A stretch of DNA of 64,000 nucleotides from Rotaria sp. Silwood1. Lineage: Eukaryota > Rotifera > Eurotatoria > Philodinida > Philodinidae. The translations under genes were made by a program, and so were the position numbers. Shown in pieces: positions 52,504-62,981 of the stretch; position 1 is the first letter of the stretch, and every line of letters starts with the position of its first letter. The stretch is taken from NCBI GenBank assembly GCA_905250075.1, contig CAJNOP010000315.1, positions 124,001-188,000 on the forward strand. The letters are read 5' to 3'. A model generated the notes under the pieces. That model was given only the letters and a program-made list of their open reading frames with translations, was not told the origin of the DNA and searched no databases.

Positions 52504-53217
52504 CAACTATTGTCGACGCCAGAATTAAATAGGGGTGGGTGTAAAACGAATATCTCGAGAATGGCAGTAGCTAGCGACCTGTGGCTTTCACCAACTGAAA
52601 GAGTAGAAGTTGGGACGTCTATTTCTCCGATAATGTATAAGACAAAATCCTTTTAAAAGTAATCATCTTTGAAAAACATGCAAAAGAATGCATGAAAGTG
52701 ACCTTTTATCTAGATGAAATTTTGATTTTGCCCTTTGATTTAGGCAGAGGGACTTGAGATCTATAGTTTAAGATACAATGCGCTTTTTTACTTTTCATTA
52801 CATTTTTATCGAAAATCCATGCTATTATCAGAAAAAGTGTGAAAACTTAGTAAAAAATCAGTAAAATTCCCTATTATTTCTTGCATGTAAATACATGATT
52901 CCATTTGCTCAATGTTAGAATGCAATAGGAGAACCATTTGCATTGTATCTTAAACTATAGATCTCAAGTCCCTCTGTCTAAATCAAAGGGCAAAATCAAA
53001 ATTTCATCTAGATAAAAGGTCACTTTCATGCATTCTTTTGCATGTTTTTCGAAGATAATTATTTTTAAAAGGATTTTGTCTTATATATTATCGGAGAAAA
53101 AGACGTCCCAACTTCTACTCTTTCAGTTGGTGAAAGCCGCAGGTCGCTAGCTACTGTCGTTCTCGAGATATTCGTTCTACACCCACCCCTATTTAATTCT
53201 GGCGCCGACAATAGTTG
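52504..53217. mobile_element. palindromic element with about 285-bp inverted arms (714 bp)
   Basis: The left arm starts CAACTATTGTCGACGCCAGA and pairs with the right arm, which ends TCTGGCGCCGACAATAGTTG. The arms stay highly similar up to the block AGATCTATAGTTTAAGATAC and its inverse, leaving a loop of about 140 bp. Each arm contains GGGGTGGGTGT, reminiscent of the telomere-like arrays. It has no coding capacity and starts 27 bp after the A2M stop codon, so it probably forms part of that gene's 3' UTR. No clear target duplication. Confidence 0.8.
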
Positions 53218-54518
53218 TATTCTTGATATTAAAAAATAAAAAGAAAATTTTCAAAAAAAAAACGACAAAAATTTCTTACCAACCCAATATATTTCTTGAA
53301 CAACTCGATGAAGTACTACCGAATGTTTCTTCGATTACGGTTTATATGGGTAAATACTTTGTTGTTAATGTGCTTCTCTCTTCAATCTCAACAAATTTTG
53401 TAGAAATTGAAGAAATAGAATTTGTTAAAATAGAAATTATACCATTTTCAATTCTAATTCCTAGAATCAGAATTAGTTAGAAGAGAAAATCGACCGAAAA
53501 AACATTTCTCATTCAAGACAACTAAGAATATTCTCTGTCACAAAATTTAACTTACTAAAGATATTTAAAAACATATGATAGTTGAGTTCAGCTCATAGAA
53601 CTAAAATTGTTCAACCAGCTGGCATTCATTTGAATTAAGAGTTTCAGTTAATTGAAATAGACTAATCGTAAAATTCATTTAAAATCAATTAGTTCATGCG
53701 CATGATGTATTAACAATTAATGAATAATCAATTCGTGACTAAAATCACTAAAATATATTGCTAGACAATTTGAAGGAAGTGATTGAATGAGTAGACTGAT
53801 TCTTGGGTGCTGTGAAATGCCAGACATCAATTAATATTTATCCAATTGTGGCAGCTTTTTTAAAGCTTCGTTAAATATTGTTAGTTGTAGAATTTTAAAA
53901 TTTGTAGAAAGTGTTCGAAGTCCTAATGAAAACCATCAAAACCGTATAAATATAATTTCATCGTACTAAATTTTGTCAGGTAGATCGCTATGAATATAGA
54001 GTTCCAAATACGAAATTCATCTGAATCAAGTTTCTGTATCAATTACCTTCAGTTGAAAATTTAATTCAGTGCTCTCTTATCAGTATATTAAATATATTCA
54101 TCAATTCATCTCAAATTTTTCAATGAAGTATACAGAAGAAACTTGTTTAGGTGGAAAATGTAAACTTTAATTCGATGGGCGAGTGAAATTTATTTTCCAT
54201 TGGTTGCAAGGGTGTTGTGCTACGTCTTTTCTATTTGTTATCAGGTTAGATGTATAAGAAACCAAAAAAACTTTGTTCCGGTTTCAGTCCTGATTCGATA
54301 CCGATAGTTTCTTTCTTGATGGTCTCGGTGATGATCTTAATCCTAATATTTTTTACCTTTTTTGAATCCTTGTTCCTCCTGGAGAACATTTCAAAGCTTT
54401 TTTTGGGTTGAATCTAAAAACGTCTTGAATAATCTTTTATTGTTTGGTTTAGTCTGCGAGAGTATCACTTCTTTTTATTTCTTTCGAGTTGAGATGATAA
54501 CGCTTTATCATTGTTTTA
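53218..54518. other. no gene recognised
   Basis: AT-rich intergenic DNA. Open frames at 53223-53480 and 54362-54607 are Ile/Phe-rich and unrecognised; the latter runs into the mariner end. Confidence 0.4.
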
Positions 54519-54577
54519 TTGGGTTGGCAAGAAAGTTTTGCGTCTTTTTTTTTTTACTAAACAAGAAAATGTATTTT

Positions 54578-55708
54578 TCAACAGAACAAAACAACCTCAA
54601 TCAATAATATATTCGTCGTTATTGTCAATAACAGTGGCCCACCTTTTCGGCAGTTGGTAGATCCCGTTTTTTTATAAAAGTCTGGCTCTTTTGAGTCAAA
54701 AAAAGCGGTGAGGTCAGAATTGAGAGTGTCGTAGTGTTCAAAGAGTTTCTCAGCTAGATGGTTCCGAAGAGAGCGGAATATATGGTAATCCGATGGCGCC
54801 AGATCTTGGGAAAATGGTGGATGAGGAAGAACTCTCCAGCCCAACTTCTGAATTTTTTCTCGCGTTATCTTCGCAATGTGTGGCCGAGCGCTGTTGTGAA
54901 GCAAAATCATTCCCTTTCCATTGATCAGCGTTGGACGCTTTTCAAGCAGTGCTTCCTGGACATGCTGTAGTTGATGAGCGTAGACCTCGGTGGTGATGGT
55001 AGCGTTGTCGAGAAGCTCGTAGTAAAGTACCCCCTCCCGGTCCCACCAGATACACAAGAGAACCTTCTTCGGATGAAGATCCACTTTGACATCCGGCAAC
55101 GGCTTCTGCCACGGGTTCAACCACTGTTTCTTGCGGCCAAGGTTAATGTAGAAGATCCACTTCTGATCTCCGGTGACAATCCGCTCGAGAAAAGAGCTTT
55201 TTTGGTGACGGAAGAGAAACGAAACGCAAGCTGAAACTTGCTGGACCTTGTCATTGGCGGACAGTTCGTGTGGCACCTAACTTCCATACTTTTGGATCTT
55301 GTCAAGCGCATGAAGATGATTTTCGACTGTGGTGTGTGAACAGCCTAGCTGCTTCGCAAGTTCACATGTGGTCTGCCGGGGGTTCGTCTCAAGCAGGCTT
55401 TCCAAGACATCGTCATTGACGATCGAAGGGCGTCCCTCACGTGGTTGATCCGTCAAGGTCCTGTCGTCGGAACGAAATCTGGCGTACCAGCGATTACAAG
55501 TGGATTTGGTAGTGGAGCCGTCGCCGTACACCTCACAGATTTCTTTTTCTGCTGCCGCTCCTGAGAGTCCTCTGATGAATTCAAACAACATACAGTGTCG
55601 AATGTGAAGCTTTTGTGCATCTATATAATTCAAAGCAACTGGTGTCACGTCTTCAGGCCGAGACCGATATGAAACAGAAATCACGAGTTGAGGAGCTTGT
55701 TTATTCAC
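54578..55708 (-). pseudogene. mariner (DD34D) transposase with premature stop
   Basis: Two frames joined in phase: 55708-55277 (143 codons) and 55276-54578. The first holds the paired helix-turn-helix DNA-binding region, including 'DQPREGRPSIVNDDVLE' and 'QLGCSHTTVENHLHALD'. A TAG at the junction sits where the family has Trp just before 'VPHELS'; TGG to TAG is a one-base change. In the catalytic half, Asp37 ('TGDQKW') and Asp163 ('APSDYHIF') are present. The middle residue is Asn128 ('HNSARPH' instead of HDNARPH). The 34 residues between positions 128 and 163 confirm the DD34D class. With a lost catalytic Asp and a stop, the enzyme is dead, although the DNA could still be mobilised by a related transposase. 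Confidence 0.88.
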
Positions 55709-55772
55709 ATGTGGAAACTAACGATCTAACTGTACAACTGAGAAAAGAATGAACGAGTAACAGCGAACAGCC

Positions 55773-55865
55773 TATATATATAGTGTTGAAAATAGAACAT
55801 TCCAGAACATTAAGCAAGAACCCATCCACGAAAGAGGAATAGAAACCATAGAAAGTTCCAGAATG
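55773..55865 (-). promoter_or_regulatory. heat-shock-type promoter of the mariner element
   Basis: Upstream of the transposase start (minus strand) lie a TATATATATA box (55773-55782) and two heat-shock-element consensus runs. These are GAAcaTTCcaGAAcaTT at 55795-55811 and GAAagTTCcaGAAtg at 55851-55865. Each has three alternating nGAAn units in perfect 5-bp register, the HSF trimer-binding pattern. The first lies 12 bp from the TATA box, as in classic hsp promoters, and the ATG is about 65 bp downstream of the TATA box. Function is inferred. Confidence 0.6.
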
Positions 55866-56120
55866 TACTCCAACACTGAACAAGTAGTAGTCACGTGACC
55901 CCATACCCACGTGACCTCATGGTCATATGACATCATAGTCATTACATCACAAATTGTAATCGGAATAGTATGAAACCCAACCAAAAGAATAAAATAACTA
56001 CTCACGAGACAATATTCTTTCCATTGGCACTTAAATCAAGTCGATAGCTTATCAAATAAAAAAGTTACAGCAATGTGTTAAGATAATAAAAAAAGACGCA
56101 AAACTTTCTTGCTAACCCAA

Positions 56121-58105
56121 TACATGTTTCAAAAAAATTGTTTCTTCAAAGTATCAGTTCAAAGGTTGAAAATACGATTCTTTTGAAGACCCGAAATCCT
56201 CCGTAAAGATTAATATCTAAAAGTCTAACATGTCTGGTAAAGCTTAACAAAAGCACGAATGCTTCAAGCTTGTTACAGTCTAGTGGTTTTTAAAGATTAA
56301 CCAAATATGATATTAAAACTTTTAATCATTCGAGAACACCTATTAAAAGCATTATTTCCAAACGCAAAGACAGCAAATTCTTTTTCTGAAACTTATTGTG
56401 GTAGTTTAAACCGGTATCTGTTAACACTTTAAAACTCAGAGACGTTCTAGAATATGTACTTATCAAATAAATAAATAAATTGTAGTATCGCGAGTCACTA
56501 TCAGAAGATGCAATGACTTGAGAAGTGACTTTTTGCATTGTGTATCTTTACGTGTATAATATTTTCGTAATTATTAAATGCATTTAATTTAGGATGTGTT
56601 CTCCTTTATATCAGACTTATGACGGGTTCACCACATATTTATCTAGCCATTATACAAGTATAAATGAGATATGACACTAGTCGTTTTTACTCTCGGCCTA
56701 TACCTGTCATCGCTCGAAAAATGCTTTCATTGAAGTTTTGGTTTCCAAATATGATGGCACATATCTCGAAACTATGCTGTTGATGTCAAAAAAAATGAAA
56801 AGTAACACTCACATCTATAGTTCGAGTTACCTATTGACATCATCTTGAACAATCATCAGAAAAATATCAGAGTTAGATACAGAAATATTGTTGAAGCTAG
56901 GTTAACTTTCATGTTTTTACTATTAAACTTTCCTCCAATGAAGAATGCACATTTATCTGAGAAGAAGTCGATTGAGATAACTACGATGGATAACACCAAA
57001 TAAAAGCTCAGAAATAAACACTAAAACATATTCTTACATTTATTAGAATTTTCTGAAGCTATTTTATTTGCATTCAGCATCTCAAAGTTGAGTCTATCTT
57101 TGTAATTTTTAGAATAGTTTTTCCTTCTTGTCTCTCTTAGTACAATGCGTTAGGCTGGGATATAGACGCTGTCACACTATCCTTTTTTTGAATGTATCAA
57201 ATCTTTTACAAAAGAAGCTTTCTTCAACGTTTGTATATCATTTGAATCGTCATCGATAGGTAAAAAAGCTACATATCGCTATTGCCTACAGAAATAACAG
57301 TATTAACAAGCAGAAAACTTGGCAATTCTATTGCATATATATATCTGTTTGAAATCAATCGATAACTCTTTTACTTGGTATCTCATAGAATCATACTATT
57401 GCTCAATATTTATCATGAGAAAACCACATGATTGCATAGGAAATTAGTTTGGACAACTCCATAACTTTGATTAATCCGTAGCTGACCCGACGCAAAAAAA
57501 TTGGATCAACATTATGATACAAAATTCAAAGTTACGTTTCTGATAAATCAGTATGATACATGAAAGTTTTGTCTTTAGTTGAACGTGAGTTCAATTTTAT
57601 TTCGATAGTGAAGACAAAAGCACAAATGATTAAGAGAATCAAGAAGAAGAGAATGCCAACAACAACAACAATCCTTTTCAAATAGAAGAAGTATATGTGT
57701 AATTATACAACGATAAAATATCAAGTATTATAACTTATGCAATAGAGAAATTTCAAAGTCAATGTTAGTTATCCGTAAGAGGATAGAAACAAATGTAGAG
57801 TATCAAATGAAAAGACGCAAACAAACGAACGATTTATAATGATTAAGACAGACTTAAAAAAAACCGAAGCATACAACAGAAAGAGAAAGAGAAAGAAAAT
57901 GAACATGCACATATATATATATAGTCCATTAAGAAGAATAAATCCTTAATAATGTAATTATGTAAGAAATTCAATAAATATTCTTTGAAGAAAAATGAGT
58001 AAGAAGTAAGGAATTGTTAAGTCTATAAAGATGAATTATTGAGTTTTCTTCTTAGTTAGTCATAGGTTATTTTGATCGATTGTTCGATTTCTACATAACG
58101 TTTTC
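56121..58105. other. no gene recognised
   Basis: AT-rich DNA between the mariner and the membrane-protein gene. It includes an ATATAT microsatellite near 57910. A 70-codon minus frame (56538-56326) is unrecognised. Confidence 0.4.
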
Positions 58106-59404
58106 TCAGAATTTGTCACTTGGATCGATTTGATTACGATGCGTAACAGTTGTTGTTCGTCGATGGTGTTTCTGCCAAAAATATCGTACTTTTTTCAATA
58201 TCAACAAAATGCGCAATATAATAAATCTAAGACAAATTGTCAGACCACCGTAGAAACCTAACAATGTTGTTATCATATAAGCAACATTATTGTTTTCATC
58301 AAATGTCAATTGACATAAATGAGGAGAACATGCTTGATAATAGGCAGAGAAGTTGCTTGCATAGATCCATTCTTCGACAAATAATTCATCGATCATTGTA
58401 CCTAATTTTGTTGTCAAGTGCGAAAATCGAGTAACAACTAATGGATTGAGCACAGATGGAACCATTGAACTATTCAACAACGTACCCAGTGTAGACAAAC
58501 ATGTTGAATTGAAGAAACATTCGAGTGTTGATTGACGCAATCCATCTACCGGCAAACATCCACCAATGATGCCTGGTAATGCAATTGTTTCGTTGCCTAA
58601 AACAAGGTTGAGTGGTCTCCAACATGTGGGTGACAATGTTGCTGCGCAGGAGCATGTATTATTATTGTATGAACGAGGGATCGTTGCTACTATATAACTT
58701 TCTGCAGCTGTCGTAAATGCAATTTCCCAGGTTGTCATAAACATATTCTGCAATTGATTTGAACGAAGTGCGTCTCTAATATATTTGAGTCTATGTAGAT
58801 ATGTGACAGGAGTTTGTTGAATAAACATATTTAGTGCTGACGTAACTTCACTTTCAAACAATTTCTGTGTTAATGCTTCGATACTAACAAATGTTTTTGA
58901 CGCAAATGTAAGTGCAGCATTTGTTACTGTTTGATTGGCTAATGTGCAAAATGACGCGATCATTCGAAAATAGGCACCCAACAACGGACGATCTTTAAAT
59001 ATGTATGTATTACCCGTGGCTACCACTAAAGTCCACCATTGAGATGTGATGAAACCGCTCGAACATATTTGATGGTAAACGGCTGATACAGACAGAAAAG
59101 TACCATATTGTATTGAGGTATGACTACAAGGACACGAAAGAGCATTGGTTTGGCTTTGATAATAAAGCATTTCGAATGTTGCTTCAGACGGTGACTTGAC
59201 TGTATATGAGCGTGCTTGTTCATTGAGACCGGTGAATATCAGAATAAGCGAGAATGAAATGCAGAGTAAGATTAAATAAATCCGAGTGGCCAAAAATGGG
59301 GTGTCAGTTTCATTATTGAACAAGTTGATTGAAAGAAAATTTTGTACGACGCTTTTAATACAAGACCACATTCGTTGGGGTTGATTACCTACATGATTAA
59401 TCAT
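58106..59404 (-). CDS. two-TM Cys-rich membrane protein (bdelloid-type family)
   Basis: A single open frame of 432 residues. A short cytoplasmic head (1-40) precedes TM1 (about 41-60, IYLILLCISFSLILIFTGL). A large ectodomain with many Cys and several N-glycosylation sites (NQT, NNT, NET, NST) follows, then TM2 (about 374-404, starting MITTLLGFYGGLTICL), and a basic tail. A conserved 'YYQACSPHLCQL' block sits just before TM2. This topology, and a Gly-Gly near the start of TM2, recall DEG/ENaC channels, but I see no diagnostic channel motif, so that is only an idea. I know of similar uncharacterised proteins in bdelloid genomes. A paralogue lies 1.9 kb away on the same strand. No intron is needed. 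Confidence 0.8.
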   Translation of the reverse strand: MINHVGNQPQRMWSCIKSVVQNFLSINLFNNETDTPFLATRIYLILLCISFSLILIFTGLNEQARSYTVKSPSEATFEMLYYQSQTNALSCPCSHTSIQYGTFLSVSAVYHQICSSGFITSQWWTLVVATGNTYIFKDRPLLGAYFRMIASFCTLANQTVTNAALTFASKTFVSIEALTQKLFESEVTSALNMFIQQTPVTYLHRLKYIRDALRSNQLQNMFMTTWEIAFTTAAESYIVATIPRSYNNNTCSCAATLSPTCWRPLNLVLGNETIALPGIIGGCLPVDGLRQSTLECFFNSTCLSTLGTLLNSSMVPSVLNPLVVTRFSHLTTKLGTMIDELFVEEWIYASNFSAYYQACSPHLCQLTFDENNNVAYMITTLLGFYGGLTICLRFIILRILLILKKVRYFWQKHHRRTTTVTHRNQIDPSDKF

Positions 59405-61318
59405 AACAACAGAAAAACCAAGTATGGTGACCTATTTCGCCGAAATTGTTTTAGAAGCTGTAAGATCCAAGTAGTTATTTTACTACCCATGTCGCCTCTT
59501 TTCTATGTACTTCGAGAAAATGACATGTAGTGATTAAATTATGAAAAAATGTTGTGAAATTTTCTCTAAGTCCTTCAGTTTATGCATCATAAAACTGAAC
59601 CGTGCTATATTTCATTTACTTCGACCAAAATACACTAAGCTGCAATGTAAAAATATCGCAGTAACATTTTCAATAGTGAAACAGCTCAGTATCATTAGTT
59701 CGTCTCTGTCCATTAGCAATCGATACGCATCTCTCTATGAATTTCATCAATAAACTAACGCTCGTCGAGCGACGAGTTGCTTAAGTGATAATCTCTCATT
59801 CATATAGCTAGTTATTTATCGTTGTTTAGCGTTAGCGAATACCAAAACATAATTCTGGTCGTCAATAAATGCTTTTCAGGTAATGCGTTACGTCAGTACT
59901 AATTTCTTTTCACTTTGTTAACCTTTTTGTTTTAGGTTCATCAGAAGTTGCTAACAGACATCTCCATTGGCACATGCAATTGAATTAATACCGATTTATC
60001 GTTTAATTCAGCCAGCATTATACTGATAAGCACATCGTTATAGGATCTCGCTCAGACCTTCATACTTTCTTTTTCTTGTCTCACTAAAAGAATTACACTA
60101 TCTTCCATCATTTCCGTGTTAAACTGTATGACTTGATTTTGCGTTTTGTAACTGCAGGTGTTCGTTCTTTCAGTTAATATATTCATAAATTAGGCTTTTT
60201 CTTTCGTAACAAAGTACTTGACCTACAAGTAATTCTGAACGATGTTTGCAAAGACTTTGTTTTGAGCCATCTGTGGAAAAAATATTTTGGTAACAAAGAA
60301 AAAACCATATTTCTGAATAAATCAATTTGGGACACGAAAAATTTGTTCAAAACATAGAGTCAACAATTTGATAGATTGGGAAATGATGAAGCAGCACGAA
60401 CTACTTCTGACTGTAGAGAAAATAAGCTTTTCTAGCGTACATAGCTACAATATGCTACAAGTCACGAGTTCGAATTCTTAATCACTATTAAACATGATAA
60501 GATTTTTCTTCTATCAAAGTCGTACGATGTTTAGCTTTAACACAAATCTCATTGTGAGTCACAGTTATGCGTAATTTTAGAAAAGTTTAAGCAGATTAGA
60601 GTACATACATATAGTGCTTAAGCATAGTTTAAGACTGTGAGCAAAAACTATGCAAAATGTACACACATTTGAACTTAATGATGACAAATTATTGTTACCG
60701 AAGTTGGATTCAACCATCGTTGACCTCATAGAAGGATTTTTTTAAGAATCCACTGCAACAACAAGATTTAATCAACTGTAATATTGGATTGGTGCCTACA
60801 TTTGCTATTCGAGAAAAACAAAAATATATTCGGGAGGGGGGGGGGGCTATATTTCTTTAAAAAAAGAGAATGTACTTCGTATTATATAAATGAAATAAAA
60901 CACTATTTATTTCGATTTTCTTGTTTTTAATGAAAAGTAAAAACCCAACCGTTTTTTCCTCAGCAAAAAATAGGTATGAGAAAAAAAGAAGTGGCACTTA
61001 CATAATAGACTCAGTTTTTAAATATTCGTTTAAAAGTTCAGAGAAAAACATTTGAAATGTTCCAATTATGTGAGTAACCTATAACTCTCCCTGTTGATGT
61101 TTGAATACGATACGAAATGGATAGATGATTGGGATCAGTGTCGTAGTAGAGCTCGGGTCAAAACGGAATTCTTTGAGCATGCTTCGGTTTACATCTGAAC
61201 TCAGCTTAGCATATAGCTGATATGCAAAACTCGGCTATTCTTTGGATTATTTTTCTGATATGGCGAAAACAACGATAAAATAGAGATGAATTTCCCTTTT
61301 GATGAAATTGAATTTTTC
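59405..61318. other. no gene recognised
   Basis: Intergenic DNA between the two paralogues. It has one G run (GGGAG followed by ten more G) at 60832-60846 and no supported coding sequence. Confidence 0.4.
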
Positions 61319-61989
61319 CTAATGAAAATCGTATTTTTGACGAACAATCAATATCAACGTACCAATCGCATGGCTTGACTCAGTAGTTGTACGTGTATTT
61401 CGTAAGAATAGTCGTGATGAAATGATTTTCACGATGAATGGTGCAAGTATTTTAAGTATGACACTTAACCCACCCGCAAGACCAAGAATGGCTGAAATAA
61501 CTTGAAATTTATTGTAGCGATGTGTGTAAGTATATGTACAAATATGTGGATTACATGCGTTATAATGAGTTGTTACATTAGCTGTATTGATCCAATCTTC
61601 AATCATCAGATTTGAGACGATAACTTCCATAGTGGTATTAGGTAAATAACGACTTGGCAAGCAAGCATCAAGTACGGAAACATTTAATGAGATTGGTTGC
61701 ATCACATGATCGGTTTCAAACAGACGCCAGTCTAACAACATTTGAATACAAGATCGATTATAAAGGCATTCAAGTGTTGACAATAGAAGTGAATTAACTG
61801 GAAAACAACTTGTCACCATACCAGGCACAGTTTGGTTAGGTTGAGCGATGTTTATGTGACAATAAATCGATGCGCAATAGAAACCTTGTGGACGTGTACA
61901 GGCGTTGCTCGTTAAACATGAACAAGTTTTATTATCAGGTAGAAAAAATGTTTTTGACTGGTAGCGCAGTGCCCATGAATAATTTGATG
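61319..61989 (-). CDS. partial paralogue of the two-TM membrane protein
   Basis: The exon runs from an acceptor (TTATAG, with the exon starting at 61989) to the stop at 61319. Its early part (SNYSWALRYQ, then a Cys-rich stretch) joins in frame to 'PGMVTSCFPVNSLLLSTLEC', 'HYNACNPHICTYTY', and TM2 (VISAILGLAGGLSVILKIL). These align with 'PGIIGGCLPVDGLRQSTLEC', 'YYQACSPHLCQL' and TM2 of the neighbour at 58106-59404. The first half, including TM1, was not found upstream. Either it lies in exons I cannot recognise, or the gene is a truncated copy; a SINE sits 0.6 kb upstream. The neighbour is intronless, so an intron here would be a difference between paralogues. Confidence 0.65.
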
Positions 61990-62582
61990 CTATAATTTAT
62001 AGAAAAACTAATTTTAAAATAAGTTCTAACGAAAATTTCATAAAAATATGTTCCTTTGACTCTTTTATTTTTCCAATTCTATATATTTATATATAATGAT
62101 CTTATACTTTCGACGCTACTTGTCAAATTCGAAGCTGACTCGCTATATTAGCTTGTCCGAAAAGTTCGTGCAACTTAGCTGATACTGCATGTGTGAAAAA
62201 TTTGGTCTACATCATCATGAGGAATGTATATATTTTTCCTAGATTCTCTTTTTTCCACTCGCTTGTACGATTTCTTTTCAATAGACAAAAAAATTGTTTA
62301 CAATCCTGTCTGCCTATAGGCCACTCATCCATTGGCTACCTATTTTGAGAATCATGATAGGCTCGTTTTAACAGTCGATCAACGACCACAACATACTCTA
62401 CCCAAGTATATAAGTTAACGGAAAAACAGTGTTTAAGTACAATGATTTAGAACTGCTTAGACAGTGTGACGTGTTCTCGAAAGCACGTTTAAACTATTTA
62501 AAAACATTTATTTGTTAAAACGCGTTGCTACTTTTTAAACGAATATAGTGTAAATATCTATGACTATTGGAACATAATTTTT
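61990..62582. other. no gene recognised
   Basis: AT-rich DNA. TTAGCTTGTCCGAAAAGTTC at 62149-62168 resembles one end of a mariner-type TIR, but I find no partner. Confidence 0.35.
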
Positions 62583-62981
62583 CGGGCATACGTAGAAGAA
62601 GAAGGAGAAGAATGCCCCTGCCTTGCGGCTACCTTGCAGTATGGGGTGCTGTTCCAGGACAGTTTCAAAGGCCCGATATTTTCCTGCAACTATTACTAGT
62701 TGCAGCTCTGGACAGAAGGCCGGCCTGACTCAAAGTTCTTTTCGCTTAATCGCTTAAGCTTCCCATACATGCTGACTAACCACATACGAGCCATCAAGGC
62801 TTTTTGTGTATGTCGACAACGTAGTCAGCGTGCTATCGGATGGGTAGTCCGAGACAAAACAGCCGTTAGTGACTTGTCCAAGGTCATTCTATGTATGATG
62901 GCGCCGAGGTTTGAACGCACTATCTTGTGGATATGAGTCGAACATCTTAACCATTCAGCCACAGGGGCTCGGGCATATGTA
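62583..62981 (-). mobile_element. tRNA-derived SINE with target-site duplication
   Basis: Flanked by the direct repeat CGGGCATACGTA (62583-62594) and CGGGCATATGTA (62970-62981). Read on the minus strand, the 375-bp body starts with a tRNA-like head: GTGGCTGAATGGTTAAGA (A box) and GCGTTCAAACC (B box). The head resembles serine-type tRNAs but has an anticodon stem that cannot pair. A body with GACCTTGGACAAGTCAC follows, and the element ends in a TTC-repeat tail. This layout and the duplication are typical of retroposed SINEs copied by a LINE. Open frames across it (62700-62936 and 63022-62825) are accidental. Confidence 0.8.

Larger units (their letters stand above)
54519..56120 (-). mobile_element. 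mariner DNA transposon, full length, inactive
   Basis: The terminal inverted repeats are TTGGGTTGGCAAGAAAGTTT at 54519 and, inverted at 56120, TTGGGTTAGCAAGAAAGTTT. They match over about 31 bases with one mismatch. A TA lies directly outside each end, the expected target duplication. The element is 1602 bp, longer than the usual 1.3 kb, because about 400 bp of 5' DNA lies between the TIR and the transposase start. The transposase is read on the minus strand. The few changes between TIRs suggest a fairly recent insertion; the neighbouring fold-back elements look older. Confidence 0.92.

Noticed and set aside
54758..55311. Plus-strand and second minus-strand open frames overlapping the mariner
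   Set aside because: They are shadows of the transposase; only one frame matches mariner proteins and carries the DD34D spacing.
60832..60846. G-run as a possible quadruplex or telomere remnant
   Set aside because: Single homopolymer without repeat structure; may be a sequencing artefact.
62149..62168. Mariner TIR-like end
   Set aside because: No inverted partner or transposase remnant found nearby; too short to call alone.
62895..62969. A functional tRNA gene
   Set aside because: A and B boxes are present but the anticodon stem does not pair, and the sequence is the head of a SINE with its own target duplication.
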